Positions 42,902 through 51,881 of a stretch of 64,000 nt of DNA are shown piece by piece. Location of the stretch: the NCBI GenBank assembly GCA_043810595.1, contig JBDRNX010000031.1, positions 1 to 64,000 on the forward strand. Reading direction: 5' to 3'. Positions within the stretch are counted from its first letter, which is position 1, and every line of letters begins with the position of its first letter. The DNA is from JAWABC01 sp043810595. GTDB taxonomy: Archaea > Nanobdellota > Nanobdellia > SCGC-AAA011-G17 > VGLX01. The notes under the pieces are model-generated. The model did not search any database, was not told where the DNA came from, and saw only the letters and a list, made by a program, of their open reading frames with translations. A program made the translations under genes and the position numbers.

Positions 42902-43162
42902 ATGACTGGGAAGCATAGGGATTTTGTCTTTAAACCTGCAAGGTCTTATCCTGTTGGCACGCATTTGAAGCTTGAAAAAATTATCAAAGAGGGACAGTCT
43001 GAATCGATAATTCGTGTTAGGGCTAAGATGGGTTATGTGAATGATGTTTACATACTTCATGCCAGCGAGCCTAAAAAATATATTGGCAAGAATCTTGTAA
43101 TAAAGAAAGTTGTACCTGATTTCATGCGCAACACCTATTATCTTCAGCCAAGTATAGTGTAG
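42902..43162 (+). CDS. Small basic protein, uncharacterised
   Basis: 86 residues from ATG 42902, with GGAGGTG ribosome site at 42887-42893; the longer frame from 42824 overlaps the TctA-like gene and has no site. Sequence is beta-rich and basic (DFVFKPARSYPVGTHLKLEK, YVNDVYILHASEPKKYIG). Possibly a nucleic acid-binding barrel. Not recognised. Confidence 0.7.
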   Translation: MTGKHRDFVFKPARSYPVGTHLKLEKIIKEGQSESIIRVRAKMGYVNDVYILHASEPKKYIGKNLVIKKVVPDFMRNTYYLQPSIV

Positions 43163-43168
43163 TACGAA

Positions 43169-43318
43169 TTATTTCTTTTTTGCCTTTTTCTTCTTATCTT
43201 CTTCTTCCAGTATTAATGCTCCTATATACCCACATTTCTTGCATATGTATTTTCCGAAGTGCGCGCCCATGTACAGGGTTATGTCTTCGGATTTGCATTT
43301 TGGGCATTTCAGAACCAT
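43169..43318 (-). CDS. Zinc-ribbon protein
   Basis: 49 residues: CPKC...CKKC pairs form a zinc ribbon (MVLKCPKCKSEDITLYMGA, ICKKCGYIGAL) followed by a Lys tail. ATG at 43318 overlaps the end of the PolD large subunit by 10 bases. The upstream extension to 128 residues lies in the wrong frame of polC and is rejected. Confidence 0.8.
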   Translation of the reverse strand: MVLKCPKCKSEDITLYMGAHFGKYICKKCGYIGALILEEEDKKKKAKKK

Positions 43319-46300
43319 TTGCCCAGGGCCTCTTGTTTGTCTACTTCTTTTCCGAATACGCTGTCTATCCTGTTTTTGGTCAACTCTAGGGTTTGTCTCA
43401 AGTAGGGTGGAAGCGAGTATTTCTCTGCCAAGAACAGTGATGGCGCCAGGTATTTTATGATGCTTCCTTGTGATATCGTAAATATTATCCTTCCTCCGCA
43501 TTTGCATCTTCCAGTTAATGGAGGTCTTCTGTATTTCTGGTTGCAGTCTACGCATCTGAATTGTTGCATTGAGAATTTTCTCAGGTTTCCTCTTATGTCC
43601 CTGAGTAGGTGCTTTTCTATCACCAGTCTTGCTACGTCTGCTTCGTCTACTGCCCTTATTTTTTCTGCTAGCTGTAATTGTTTCATTATTTTTTCCAGCA
43701 TGGTTGGTATGTTTTTGTATGCGCTTCTTCTTGTTCCATCGTTTATGTCCGTTGTGTCATGCGTGAATCCGTAATCGTAGTATTGTTTTTCTGTTCCCAG
43801 TCTTGATTTTAGTTGTTCTATTTGTATTTCCCAGGGGTATTTGTATTCTTGTGCTGCTTCGTACAGCTCTAGGGGGTACTCGTATACGACGTCCATGTCA
43901 AATACCATGTCGTCTACTTCTGTGGGTATTATTTTTGATGATTGCACTAGCGGTGCGTCCTGTACAGATCCCCTGTGGGAGGGCAGGTAGCTTCTCGAGA
44001 AGTTTATTAGTGCATCTAGCAGTAGTATTACGCATGCCTCATCTCCATCTGCATCTCTTCTCATCAGGCTGTGGTAGAGTGGGTGTGCCATGAATCCTTG
44101 TGTTTTTGAGAATCCTATTATTCTTGCTACCACTCCTGCTGATGTGTGGGGGCTCATTCCAAGTACAAGGTGTCCAACCAGTTCTTTTTCTGTCTTTAGG
44201 TTGTAGAATTTTTTCATTCCGTAGAGTCTTAGTAGCATTTCGTCTATGAATTTTGATACCCTGAATAGTACTTTGTCCGCTCCTTCCTCTGGTCCTTCTG
44301 TGAATCCCGGTAGTACTACGTCTTGTGGTTTTAGTTCTAGTATTTGGTCGTCTCTTTCCAGTTTCTTGTCGTATATGTCTTTTTCGTAGCCCAGTTCTTT
44401 TAGTTTTGCTACGCTTATTCCTATTTCTTTTGGCTTGAAGTGTGTGAGCACAGTTTCTGTCATGTCATACCTTATTGTTCCGTCTTTGTTTACGTATACT
44501 TTGTTTATCGCTCTCAGGATTCCCTTAGCCAGGTTTTCTGGTATGTGGTTTTTGTTTGATGTTCCCCTTACTCCTTTGATCACGGGGGGTATGTTTTTTG
44601 TTTTTATTTTTTTGATTGCTTGATCGAAGTAGTATTTTATGTCTATTTCTTGTGTTTTGTAGTTCTGGTTTTTTCCGTGTTCTCCGCATTGGTCTGTTTC
44701 GTAGTCTTTTTTGCATCTCGGGCAGTGGTAGAGTTTCTTTGTTTTTTCTCCGCATTGCTCGCAGATTGGGTATATGGTTGTTTTGTTGCATTTTTCGCAT
44801 TTGTGTATCGGGAAGTCTCCTGTCACTTTTCCCTTTTCTATAGCCGTTTTGAAGTTTCTCATCTTTCCGCCTTCTTGTCCCACCGGGAATAGTACTTGCG
44901 GGCTTCCGTCCATCTCTCTCTGTTTTGCTTTTTCAGGCCTTCCCATCCTCGCTCCTATGAACGTTCCTGACTTGTCTCTTATGGTTATTCCTGAGATTGC
45001 ATTCACTATTTCCAGCACGTTTTCAGTTTCCATGCCGTTTATTTTTTGCACTACCTCATCTACGTGGTTGAATTCATCTAATCCCAGTGCTGCCAGCAGT
45101 GCTGTTACTTCGTCTCCCTTTATTGTTATGTTTTCTTTTGCTGTTACAGTATGGGGTAATCCTAGAAGTTCTAGTGCTCTTTTCGGGTCTTTTCCCTCTA
45201 CGTCGCTTGTTACGTCGTAGACGTATGGCAGTGTTATTTTGTCTTTTTCTGTTTTGCCTTGTTTTATCCAGTTCAACAGCGTTAGCAGTTGTTTTTTGTT
45301 TATTTCTTTCCAATGGTATGTGTGTTTTGGATGCAGCGGCACTTTGTTTTGTCTTGCTATTTTTATTGATTCTTCTATGTCGTTTACTTCTTTTTTTATC
45401 CCTGCTTTTTCGAGTTCTTTCTTGTACCACTCCTCATTATAGCCGCAAGGTACTAGTCTGTGAGCCCTGTTGAAGAAATCACCATAATTTATGAGTATGT
45501 CCCCTAGGAATATTATTTCTTCGACATCTTTGACGTATTTTCTTGCTTTCTCTTCAGTGTCTAGCATCATTACTGATCCGTTTTTCAGCTTCACAGTTGG
45601 TCCTTCTATTTGGTCGCATACTGCTATTGCTGTCGCTTTTCCCGGTCTTTCCATTTTTAGTTGGGTTCCTATTGCTACGAAGTCGTCCATCACTGCCATG
45701 CTCGCAGGGTGTACTGCATCAGAGCTGAACCCCGAGTTTCTGCATCTTCCGTACCTTAGTCTGAATCCGCCTTTTCTTAGCGGGTGTGTGAGTACCGGTC
45801 TTCCTCCCACAAGGTCGTGTATGAACGTGTAGTCTGGTTTGATTTTTTCTTGTGCCCCCTCTTCTCCTTGTGCTTTGCTTTTTTTCTGTATTTCTAGGAA
45901 TTCGTCAAGGAAGTCCCATTGTTCAAGTTCAAAGTCTTTTCCCCATTTTTTAAGCTGTGTGTTTACTTTCTTTGCTTTTTGTGCCAAACATTCTGCTAGA
46001 ACTAAGCATGGCCCGTTCCTTATTCTGTTGGTTCCTATTCTTTTCAAATCCTTGTAGTTGCTTACCTCATATTTTTCTGAAGGGTCGCCGTCAATTTGTA
46101 CTGGCAGTTTTTTTATCAAAAATCTTAGTTCTTCTTCGCTAGGGTAGTATTGTAGGTTGGTTACTCTATCATGGTAATCGTATACTTCTGTTACGTTCCT
46201 GTTCAGTTCTTCTTCTGTGATGTCATATGCCTCATATCCCATCTTCTTTCTTATGTAGTCAGCTATTAACACTGATACTGATGCTCCTGTTCCTCCTGCG

Positions 46301-46761
46301 CTTCTTACGGGTCCTGAGTACATTAACGCAAAATAATTTTTTCCGTCTCTTCTCTGTCTTATTTGTAGTTCAACAAAGCCTTCTAGTGGTGATGCTACTA
46401 CTCCTACTGTTGCGTATGCAAACCCTACCCTTATTCCTATTTCCATGGCTTCTCTTTCGTCTTTGAATTTGCAGAATTTTTGTTGTGTTACTTCTAGTGC
46501 TACTGTTAGTGCTACTCTCCAGTCTAGTGTGCCATACTGCTTTTCGAGTTCGTGTATTCTTTGTACCACTCCAGAACCTTTGATTTGCGGTGCTACTGCG
46601 CTTATCAGTCCTTCTACTCTTTCTGCCATGTTAGCTGCAAGTGGTATTTCTACGTAATCTAGAGGGTCGTGGCCTTTTTTTCTTGCTTCTTCAGCTGTTT
46701 TGTAGCATTTTTGCAGTTCGAGGTCTAGATTCTCAAAATATTTGTCTATTTCTGTAGGCAT
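43309..46761 (-). CDS. polC: DNA polymerase D large subunit (DP2)
   Basis: 1150 residues, intact. The replicative polymerase subunit of most archaea. Features: N-terminal domain (NMAERVEGLISAVAPQIKG), GSGASV-like region AGGTGASVSVLIADY, paired zinc fingers (CEKCNKTTIYPICEQCG, HCPRCKKD), catalytic RRDADGDE, and a C-terminal zinc site CVDCNQKY...CKCGG. No intein is seen, although many polC genes carry one. It follows polB in the same direction. Confidence 0.97.
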   Translation of the reverse strand: MPTEIDKYFENLDLELQKCYKTAEEARKKGHDPLDYVEIPLAANMAERVEGLISAVAPQIKGSGVVQRIHELEKQYGTLDWRVALTVALEVTQQKFCKFKDEREAMEIGIRVGFAYATVGVVASPLEGFVELQIRQRRDGKNYFALMYSGPVRSAGGTGASVSVLIADYIRKKMGYEAYDITEEELNRNVTEVYDYHDRVTNLQYYPSEEELRFLIKKLPVQIDGDPSEKYEVSNYKDLKRIGTNRIRNGPCLVLAECLAQKAKKVNTQLKKWGKDFELEQWDFLDEFLEIQKKSKAQGEEGAQEKIKPDYTFIHDLVGGRPVLTHPLRKGGFRLRYGRCRNSGFSSDAVHPASMAVMDDFVAIGTQLKMERPGKATAIAVCDQIEGPTVKLKNGSVMMLDTEEKARKYVKDVEEIIFLGDILINYGDFFNRAHRLVPCGYNEEWYKKELEKAGIKKEVNDIEESIKIARQNKVPLHPKHTYHWKEINKKQLLTLLNWIKQGKTEKDKITLPYVYDVTSDVEGKDPKRALELLGLPHTVTAKENITIKGDEVTALLAALGLDEFNHVDEVVQKINGMETENVLEIVNAISGITIRDKSGTFIGARMGRPEKAKQREMDGSPQVLFPVGQEGGKMRNFKTAIEKGKVTGDFPIHKCEKCNKTTIYPICEQCGEKTKKLYHCPRCKKDYETDQCGEHGKNQNYKTQEIDIKYYFDQAIKKIKTKNIPPVIKGVRGTSNKNHIPENLAKGILRAINKVYVNKDGTIRYDMTETVLTHFKPKEIGISVAKLKELGYEKDIYDKKLERDDQILELKPQDVVLPGFTEGPEEGADKVLFRVSKFIDEMLLRLYGMKKFYNLKTEKELVGHLVLGMSPHTSAGVVARIIGFSKTQGFMAHPLYHSLMRRDADGDEACVILLLDALINFSRSYLPSHRGSVQDAPLVQSSKIIPTEVDDMVFDMDVVYEYPLELYEAAQEYKYPWEIQIEQLKSRLGTEKQYYDYGFTHDTTDINDGTRRSAYKNIPTMLEKIMKQLQLAEKIRAVDEADVARLVIEKHLLRDIRGNLRKFSMQQFRCVDCNQKYRRPPLTGRCKCGGRIIFTISQGSIIKYLAPSLFLAEKYSLPPYLRQTLELTKNRIDSVFGKEVDKQEALGKWF

Positions 46762-46840
46762 GTAGAATGATTACCCCCTTTCCCTACTGCTTTATTCCTT
46801 TGTTGTTTTTATTGTTTTTGGTTTTATAGAATAATAGTTT

Positions 46841-48478
46841 TTAACTCGAGAACTTCAGCATTCTCATTTCCCTAGTCTTCAGGTTGATTATTGGTACTCT
46901 TGAAGGTTCTGGGTGGTGTCCTGTTTTTTCTTGGAATGCTGTTTTTGATTGCCAGCAGCTCGCACATATCGTTGTTATGTTGTTATAACTGGATATTGCT
47001 GCTCTGTGTATGTGTCCCGTTACAAATAAATCTGGTACCTTGTTTATTACCATTATGTCTTTTTTTGTGTCCGGTATGTACAGGTTAGATCCGTGTGTTG
47101 GTGCTAGGTGTCTTTTTTGTAGTAAGAATCTCATTATCAGTTCTGGTTTGTCATACCCCCCATTCATTCTTATGTAATCTACGTTGCTCGCGTAGTAGTC
47201 AAAGCTGTAACCATGGTATAATAGAACGTCAAATCCGGGGAAGTCTTTTGATGATTGTATGTTTACGACGGCAGGGTTGCTTACCATCATGATGTTTGGT
47301 AGTTTTAACAGGTCTGGTGCCATCTCTTCTGTTAGTGGCGGTTGCGGTTCTGATATTCTCAGTGCGTCGTGGTTGCCTGGGCAGATTATTATTTTCACGT
47401 CTTTTCTTATCAGGCCTAGGAGTTCTGCTGCTTTCTCGTATTGTTTTCTTATGTCGCTTATCGCTAGTTCCTTATCCTGTTCCGGGTATATTCCCACGCC
47501 GTCTACCAAATCCCCAACTATGAACATGTATCTTGTTTTTTTTGCCATTTCTTTTTGTTCCCTGTTTCCGCTTTTGCAGTTTATCCAGTTGATGAATCTC
47601 GTGAAGTCCTTTGCTAGGAATAGGTTGCTTCCTATGTGCAGGTCTGCTGTGAATACCGCGTATGTTTCATCTGGCGCTTTTCTTATCTCTTTTGTTAGTG
47701 GCACGTCTGGTGTTAGGATTTCGTTTGCAAATATCACTTGTCCGCTTAGAGTTCCTCTTATTCCCACCACTTCATCTGTGACCAGGTTTTTTGTGAGGTT
47801 TATGAGTTCGTTTTTGTTTTTGTTTATTATTACTGTTATTTGTCCTGTTGGGTCTTCTACTGTTAGGGTTGCTCCGCCGTTTTTTGTTGTTCTTTTTTCT
47901 ATTATCATCCCTATGATTTCTGTTCTTGGTATTTTTGTCTTGCCGCTCAGTCTGTTTATCGATACCACGTTCTGCAGGTCTGATCTGTTTTGCAGTATTT
48001 CTTTGAGTGAGTTGTATCTTGCTTTGAAGTGGCTTACGAAGTCTTTTACATCTCTTTTCTGGGCATCTTCGTTGTAGGATTCCAGCACTATGACATTATG
48101 TTCTATTCCATCTCCGTTTGTTATTTCCAAGGTTTCTTCTGGTTGTTTTATCTCTTCCAGTATGGTGTCGAGTTTTTCTTTTTTCTCTTCGTCTATGTTG
48201 TATTCCATCAAGTCCAAGAATGTCTCGTAGACTTTTCCGTTCTTTCCCTTTTCCATGAGGGCTCTTGATCTTTCGAATTCTGTCCAGTTTATTATCAATG
48301 GTTTTCTTGTTTTTTTGAGCACTTTATGTAAATCCCTGTTTATCACTAGAGGTTTTGTTGCTGTTCTTATTTTTTTATCGATGTCTTGTAAGAATTTTTC
48401 GTCGAGCTCTTCTTCCATTAGGTCTGGACTTATGAGGTAACCTTGTTCTATGAAGTTTTTTATGAGCTCTTCCTTCAT
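46841..48478 (-). CDS. polB: DNA polymerase D small subunit (DP1, proofreading exonuclease)
   Basis: 545 residues: an OB-fold near 170-260 and a calcineurin-like phosphoesterase with DLHIGSN, GDLVDGVG, CPGNHDA, YHGYSFD and TGHIHR. The metal residues are present, so the 3'-5' exonuclease should be active. The ATG overlaps the stop of orc1 as ATGA. Confidence 0.96.
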   Translation of the reverse strand: MKEELIKNFIEQGYLISPDLMEEELDEKFLQDIDKKIRTATKPLVINRDLHKVLKKTRKPLIINWTEFERSRALMEKGKNGKVYETFLDLMEYNIDEEKKEKLDTILEEIKQPEETLEITNGDGIEHNVIVLESYNEDAQKRDVKDFVSHFKARYNSLKEILQNRSDLQNVVSINRLSGKTKIPRTEIIGMIIEKRTTKNGGATLTVEDPTGQITVIINKNKNELINLTKNLVTDEVVGIRGTLSGQVIFANEILTPDVPLTKEIRKAPDETYAVFTADLHIGSNLFLAKDFTRFINWINCKSGNREQKEMAKKTRYMFIVGDLVDGVGIYPEQDKELAISDIRKQYEKAAELLGLIRKDVKIIICPGNHDALRISEPQPPLTEEMAPDLLKLPNIMMVSNPAVVNIQSSKDFPGFDVLLYHGYSFDYYASNVDYIRMNGGYDKPELIMRFLLQKRHLAPTHGSNLYIPDTKKDIMVINKVPDLFVTGHIHRAAISSYNNITTICASCWQSKTAFQEKTGHHPEPSRVPIINLKTREMRMLKFSS

Positions 48479-49683
48479 AGATTCAGGCCCTCTTTGAGTG
48501 TTTTTGTTATCTCGTCCATCGTTGTTTCTGGCAGGTCTAGTCTTATCTCCCTGGTTCTTCCGTATCTTCCTTTGGATATCACTTTGGTGTTTATGATTCC
48601 CAGCATGTCTAACTCTGCTATGATGTCTGACACTCTTCTCTGCGTTAAGGGCCTTACTCCTGTTTTCAAGCTATGTCTTTTGTATGTATCGTATATGTCT
48701 CCTGTGAATATTTTTTGTCCGTCGTTTTTGCTAAGTTCCAGTATTGAGTATGTCACTAGTTTGAATTGTTTTGGGTTTATTTTTACTGCTTCTATTATTC
48801 TGTCCCTGTCTATTTTTTCTTCTGCTTGGTCCAGGTTTTTGATTAGTATTTTTTCTTGGTTGTTTCTTTCTGCTAATTCGCCTGCCACCCTGAGCAGTTC
48901 TATCGCTCTTCTTGCATCTCCGTGCTCTCTTGCCGCGTATGCTGCGCACTTCTCGATTAACCCCCCTTCTAGCACATCATCTTTTAACGCCATCCTTGTT
49001 CTCTGTCTCAGTATACTCTGTAGTTGTATGGCGTTGTACGGCTCGAATAGTATTTCTTCTTCTGACAGTGAGCTTTTTACTCTCGCATCAAGTTCGTTTG
49101 TGAATTTCAGGTCGTTTGATATTCCTATCAGGCTTACCACGCTGTGTTTCAGTTCTGTGTTTATTCTTGTTAGTGTGTATAGAATTTCGTCGTTTATTTT
49201 TTTGACGAGCTGATCTATTTCATCAAGTATTATTATGAGCATTATTTTTTGTTCTTCTATCATTTTTAGGAATACGTCATACACGTCTTTTGTTGGCAGT
49301 CCTGTAGTTGCTACTTTTCCCCCCATCTCCTGTATTACTTGTGCTATTAGTCTGTATTCTGTGTCTGCTACCCTTTGTAGTTTACAGTTTAAGTATATTA
49401 TTTTTAGGGGCACGTTGTTTTTCTGTGCCATTTCTTCTATTTCTCTTGTTACGTATTTTATTACTACGGTCTTTCCTGTGCCTGTTTTTCCATATATGAA
49501 TAGGTTGGATGGTTTTTCTTTTCTTAAAGCTGGTGCTAGTATGCTTGCTACCTCTTCCATTTGTTTTTTTCTGTGTGGTATTTCCTTTGGCACATAGGTT
49601 GATTGAAGGTATTTTTTGTTTATGAACAAAGGATCCTTTTTGAGGTAGTTCTCTAAGAATTTACTTAACCCCGTTTCAGACAT
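48475..49683 (-). CDS. orc1: Orc1/Cdc6 replication initiator
   Basis: 402 residues. AAA+ module with Walker A GKTGTGKT (65-72) and Walker B IIILDEIDQL, sensor GISNDLKF, and a C-terminal winged helix (RPLTQRRVSDIIAELDMLG). Binds origins and recruits MCM. First gene of the replication operon; 489 bases of gene-free AT-rich DNA lie upstream. Confidence 0.97.
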   Translation of the reverse strand: MSETGLSKFLENYLKKDPLFINKKYLQSTYVPKEIPHRKKQMEEVASILAPALRKEKPSNLFIYGKTGTGKTVVIKYVTREIEEMAQKNNVPLKIIYLNCKLQRVADTEYRLIAQVIQEMGGKVATTGLPTKDVYDVFLKMIEEQKIMLIIILDEIDQLVKKINDEILYTLTRINTELKHSVVSLIGISNDLKFTNELDARVKSSLSEEEILFEPYNAIQLQSILRQRTRMALKDDVLEGGLIEKCAAYAAREHGDARRAIELLRVAGELAERNNQEKILIKNLDQAEEKIDRDRIIEAVKINPKQFKLVTYSILELSKNDGQKIFTGDIYDTYKRHSLKTGVRPLTQRRVSDIIAELDMLGIINTKVISKGRYGRTREIRLDLPETTMDEITKTLKEGLNL

Positions 49684-50172
49684 CGTTTCCCCCTTTCCAT
49701 ATATTAGTCAAAATTTTTGAAAAAAATTTTAAAATTCATTATGAGGAACTACTATGGTGTATTTAAAGATTTTTATTTTGTAAGTTGTATCACCTACCCC
49801 TTGTGTTCCATTGCACATTTCATTTTACAATTTTTCTTGTGTTTTGTTGTGTTATCATTTCTGAATTAAGAAATGTTGCTGAAAAGTAACACCATCCTTT
49901 CCTATGGAACTTTTCTTGAGTAATAACACTTTTTACTTTAATATATATATTTTATTCTATATATTATACTATAACACGGAAATATTTAAATAATAAATAG
50001 AAAATTTTTAATTGATAGATTACTAGAATTACGTCTTTTTACCGTCTAATTTTACAAAATAGATACTTTTTGTCATTTTTGGATTACTAATTATATTTTT
50101 TGAATAGTTTTTTGTTGTTTTAGGGTTTTAGCTTCTGTATTGTGTATATTTTCTGGTATTTCCGTAAATTTT
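49684..50172. other. Gene-free AT-rich region, candidate replication origin
   Basis: 489 bases next to orc1 with no convincing coding frame. The motif GTTCCAT occurs at 49805-49811 and, inverted, at 49904-49910 as ATGGAAC; short GGAAC and similar words also occur near 49745. These recall origin recognition boxes (TTCCANTGGAAAC type). A very AT-rich stretch (about 49921-50010, including ATATATATATTTTATTC) could unwind. Against it, the T-over-A strand bias does not change sign here. Confidence 0.5.
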
Positions 50173-51147
50173 TTACTGATTTTTTCCATGAGAAATAGGG
50201 GTCTGGGGGTGTATTAGAAATCCCTTTAGTTTATCTGCACGGTCAAAAACTTTGTATTTGTTGTATGCTATCCTAAACATCAGTATTTTTTCATGTTTTA
50301 GCATATCCCTTTTGCTTAAGTATATTACAATTTCTTTTTTGTGCTCTTTTTCTATCTTTTCTAGTAGTTCGCTTTGTTGTTTTAATGTGTAGCCGCAGCT
50401 TTCTGTCAGATCGAAAACGTAGATTATTGTTTCTCCCAGGTGTTTCATTGCTGTGTGTGCTATTTTTTCTATGTCATTCATCTTGTCATACCTATTTAGT
50501 GTTCCTGGTGTGTCTATCACTTGCAGTTCTTTCCCTACATAGCCCATCATTATGTCTTTTGTTGTGAATGCGTATGGCTTTATTTCTACGTTTGCTTTTG
50601 TCAGCCTTTTTAATAGGGTTGATTTTCCTACGTTTGGGAATCCTGTTATGCATGCTGTTTTGATTTTGGTTTTTATGTTTGGTATCTCTTTTACCGCTCT
50701 TCTGGCTTCTTCCAGGTATTTGAGCACCCCCCCTATTTTTTTTATTAATGAGCTCATTCTTCCGTAGAATTCTCTCTTGTTTCTTTCTGCTTTTTGGTTG
50801 TTTTTGCTGAACCTTATTCTGTTCTTATAATCATTGTGGAGTTGTGCCGCTTTGTTTTTTGTCCAGTTAATTCTTCCCAGGGTCTCTTTCAGTTTTTTCG
50901 TTCCTATTTTTATTTCTATGAGTTCTCTGTAGAATTCTGCTAGTTGGTTTATGTTTGGGAATGTTTTTTCTATCTTGCTTAGGTCTTCGTAGATTGAGTC
51001 TTTTGCTGTTTTTATCTCTTCCATCAATCTTACTTTTATTTTCTTTTTCGGATCCTTTACTTTGACTTTTACTTTTCTGGCTCTGTTTATTGCCTTCCTC
51101 ATGTAAAATTCTGGTTTTTCTATTTTCAGTTCGCCGAATGCCATCAT
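50173..51147 (-). CDS. Nog1-like GTPase
   Basis: 324 residues. A helical N-terminal domain (FPNINQLAEFYRELIEIKIG) is followed by an Obg-family GTPase: GFPNVGKST (G1), YAFTTKDIMMG (G2), DTPGTLNRY (G3) and a G4 replaced by SKRD in YLSKRDML. Nog1 acts in large-subunit ribosome assembly. The noncanonical G4 should still leave the aspartate. Confidence 0.9.
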   Translation of the reverse strand: MMAFGELKIEKPEFYMRKAINRARKVKVKVKDPKKKIKVRLMEEIKTAKDSIYEDLSKIEKTFPNINQLAEFYRELIEIKIGTKKLKETLGRINWTKNKAAQLHNDYKNRIRFSKNNQKAERNKREFYGRMSSLIKKIGGVLKYLEEARRAVKEIPNIKTKIKTACITGFPNVGKSTLLKRLTKANVEIKPYAFTTKDIMMGYVGKELQVIDTPGTLNRYDKMNDIEKIAHTAMKHLGETIIYVFDLTESCGYTLKQQSELLEKIEKEHKKEIVIYLSKRDMLKHEKILMFRIAYNKYKVFDRADKLKGFLIHPQTPISHGKNQ

Positions 51148-51205
51148 TACCTTTATATATTAGTTATTGTTACTATTTTTAAAACCTTTCGGAGGTAAAA
51201 AGAGG

Positions 51206-51499
51206 ATGGATTGGCTTATTTTCATCATAGGTATGGTTGTTGGTGTTCTATTGTTTGAGGTGGCAAAGCATTTCTTTTTTAAGAGGACTGGTCGTCTGGT
51301 TTTGTTTCTTGTTATAGTGTTCATTCTTTTCATAATTTTCAGTGCCGTCTTTGCTAAGAATGATTTTTTTAAGGAGAATAAGTTTGTTCAGACAGGTGCT
51401 GCTATTGCGAACGTATTTTCGAAGAACACTGAGGGTGTGAGGCAGGAGGGTTTGGATAAGGGTTCTGGTTTATTTAACTCGACGTTTAAGCGTGAATAG
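51206..51499 (+). CDS. Two-helix membrane protein
   Basis: 97 residues from ATG 51206, preceded by GGAGGTAAAA; an upstream TTG at 51167 is rejected. Two helices (WLIFIIGMVVGVLLFEVA, LVLFLVIVFILFIIFSAVF), then a soluble end (KFVQTGAAIANVFSKNTEGV). Unrecognised. Confidence 0.75.
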   Translation: MDWLIFIIGMVVGVLLFEVAKHFFFKRTGRLVLFLVIVFILFIIFSAVFAKNDFFKENKFVQTGAAIANVFSKNTEGVRQEGLDKGSGLFNSTFKRE

Positions 51500-51563
51500 T
51501 TTTTTTGTAAACTAGAAATCTTTATAAACAAGTTGGCATATTTGAAGATGAGGAGGATTTAAA

Positions 51564-51833
51564 ATGGTTGACGAAGAGAGGGAGAAAAGGTACGCTAGAC
51601 AGATCATGGGTAAGACCGTTGTTACGAAGTCTGGTAAGCGTTTTGGCGAAGTTAGTAACATTACTTTTGAGACTAGGACTGGTGAGTTGATCCAGATTGT
51701 TCTCAGGAATCCTACAAGTTATGCTCAGGGTCTTGATTTGGAAAGGGATAAGGGAGGTAATCTGACCATTCCTTTTTCGGCTGTCATGGCTATAGGCGAC
51801 TTTGTTGTTGTTGCTGAAGAAGATATCGTTTAG
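51564..51833 (+). CDS. PRC-barrel domain protein
   Basis: 89 residues: RQIMGKTVVTKSGKRFGEV, LIQIVLRNP and LTIPFSAVMAIGDFVVVAEE are PRC-barrel strands. Ribosome site AGGAGGA at 51551. Compare the protein at 31008. Adjacent to lonB. Confidence 0.85.
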   Translation: MVDEEREKRYARQIMGKTVVTKSGKRFGEVSNITFETRTGELIQIVLRNPTSYAQGLDLERDKGGNLTIPFSAVMAIGDFVVVAEEDIV

Positions 51834-51847
51834 GGCCTTAAAACAAG

Positions 51848-51857
51848 TTTTATAAAG
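51848..51857 (+). promoter_or_regulatory. TATA-like box for lonB
   Basis: TTTTATAAAG centred about 29 bases before ATG 51882 with no ribosome site between; lonB should be leaderless. Confidence 0.6.
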
Positions 51858-51881
51858 TTTTTTCTTTTAATATATTGTACT

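Noticed and set aside
43319..43555. 128-residue version of the zinc-ribbon gene
   Set aside because: The extra residues are another reading frame of polC.
43309..46761. Intein in polC
   Set aside because: Length and motif order are continuous; no splicing motifs seen.
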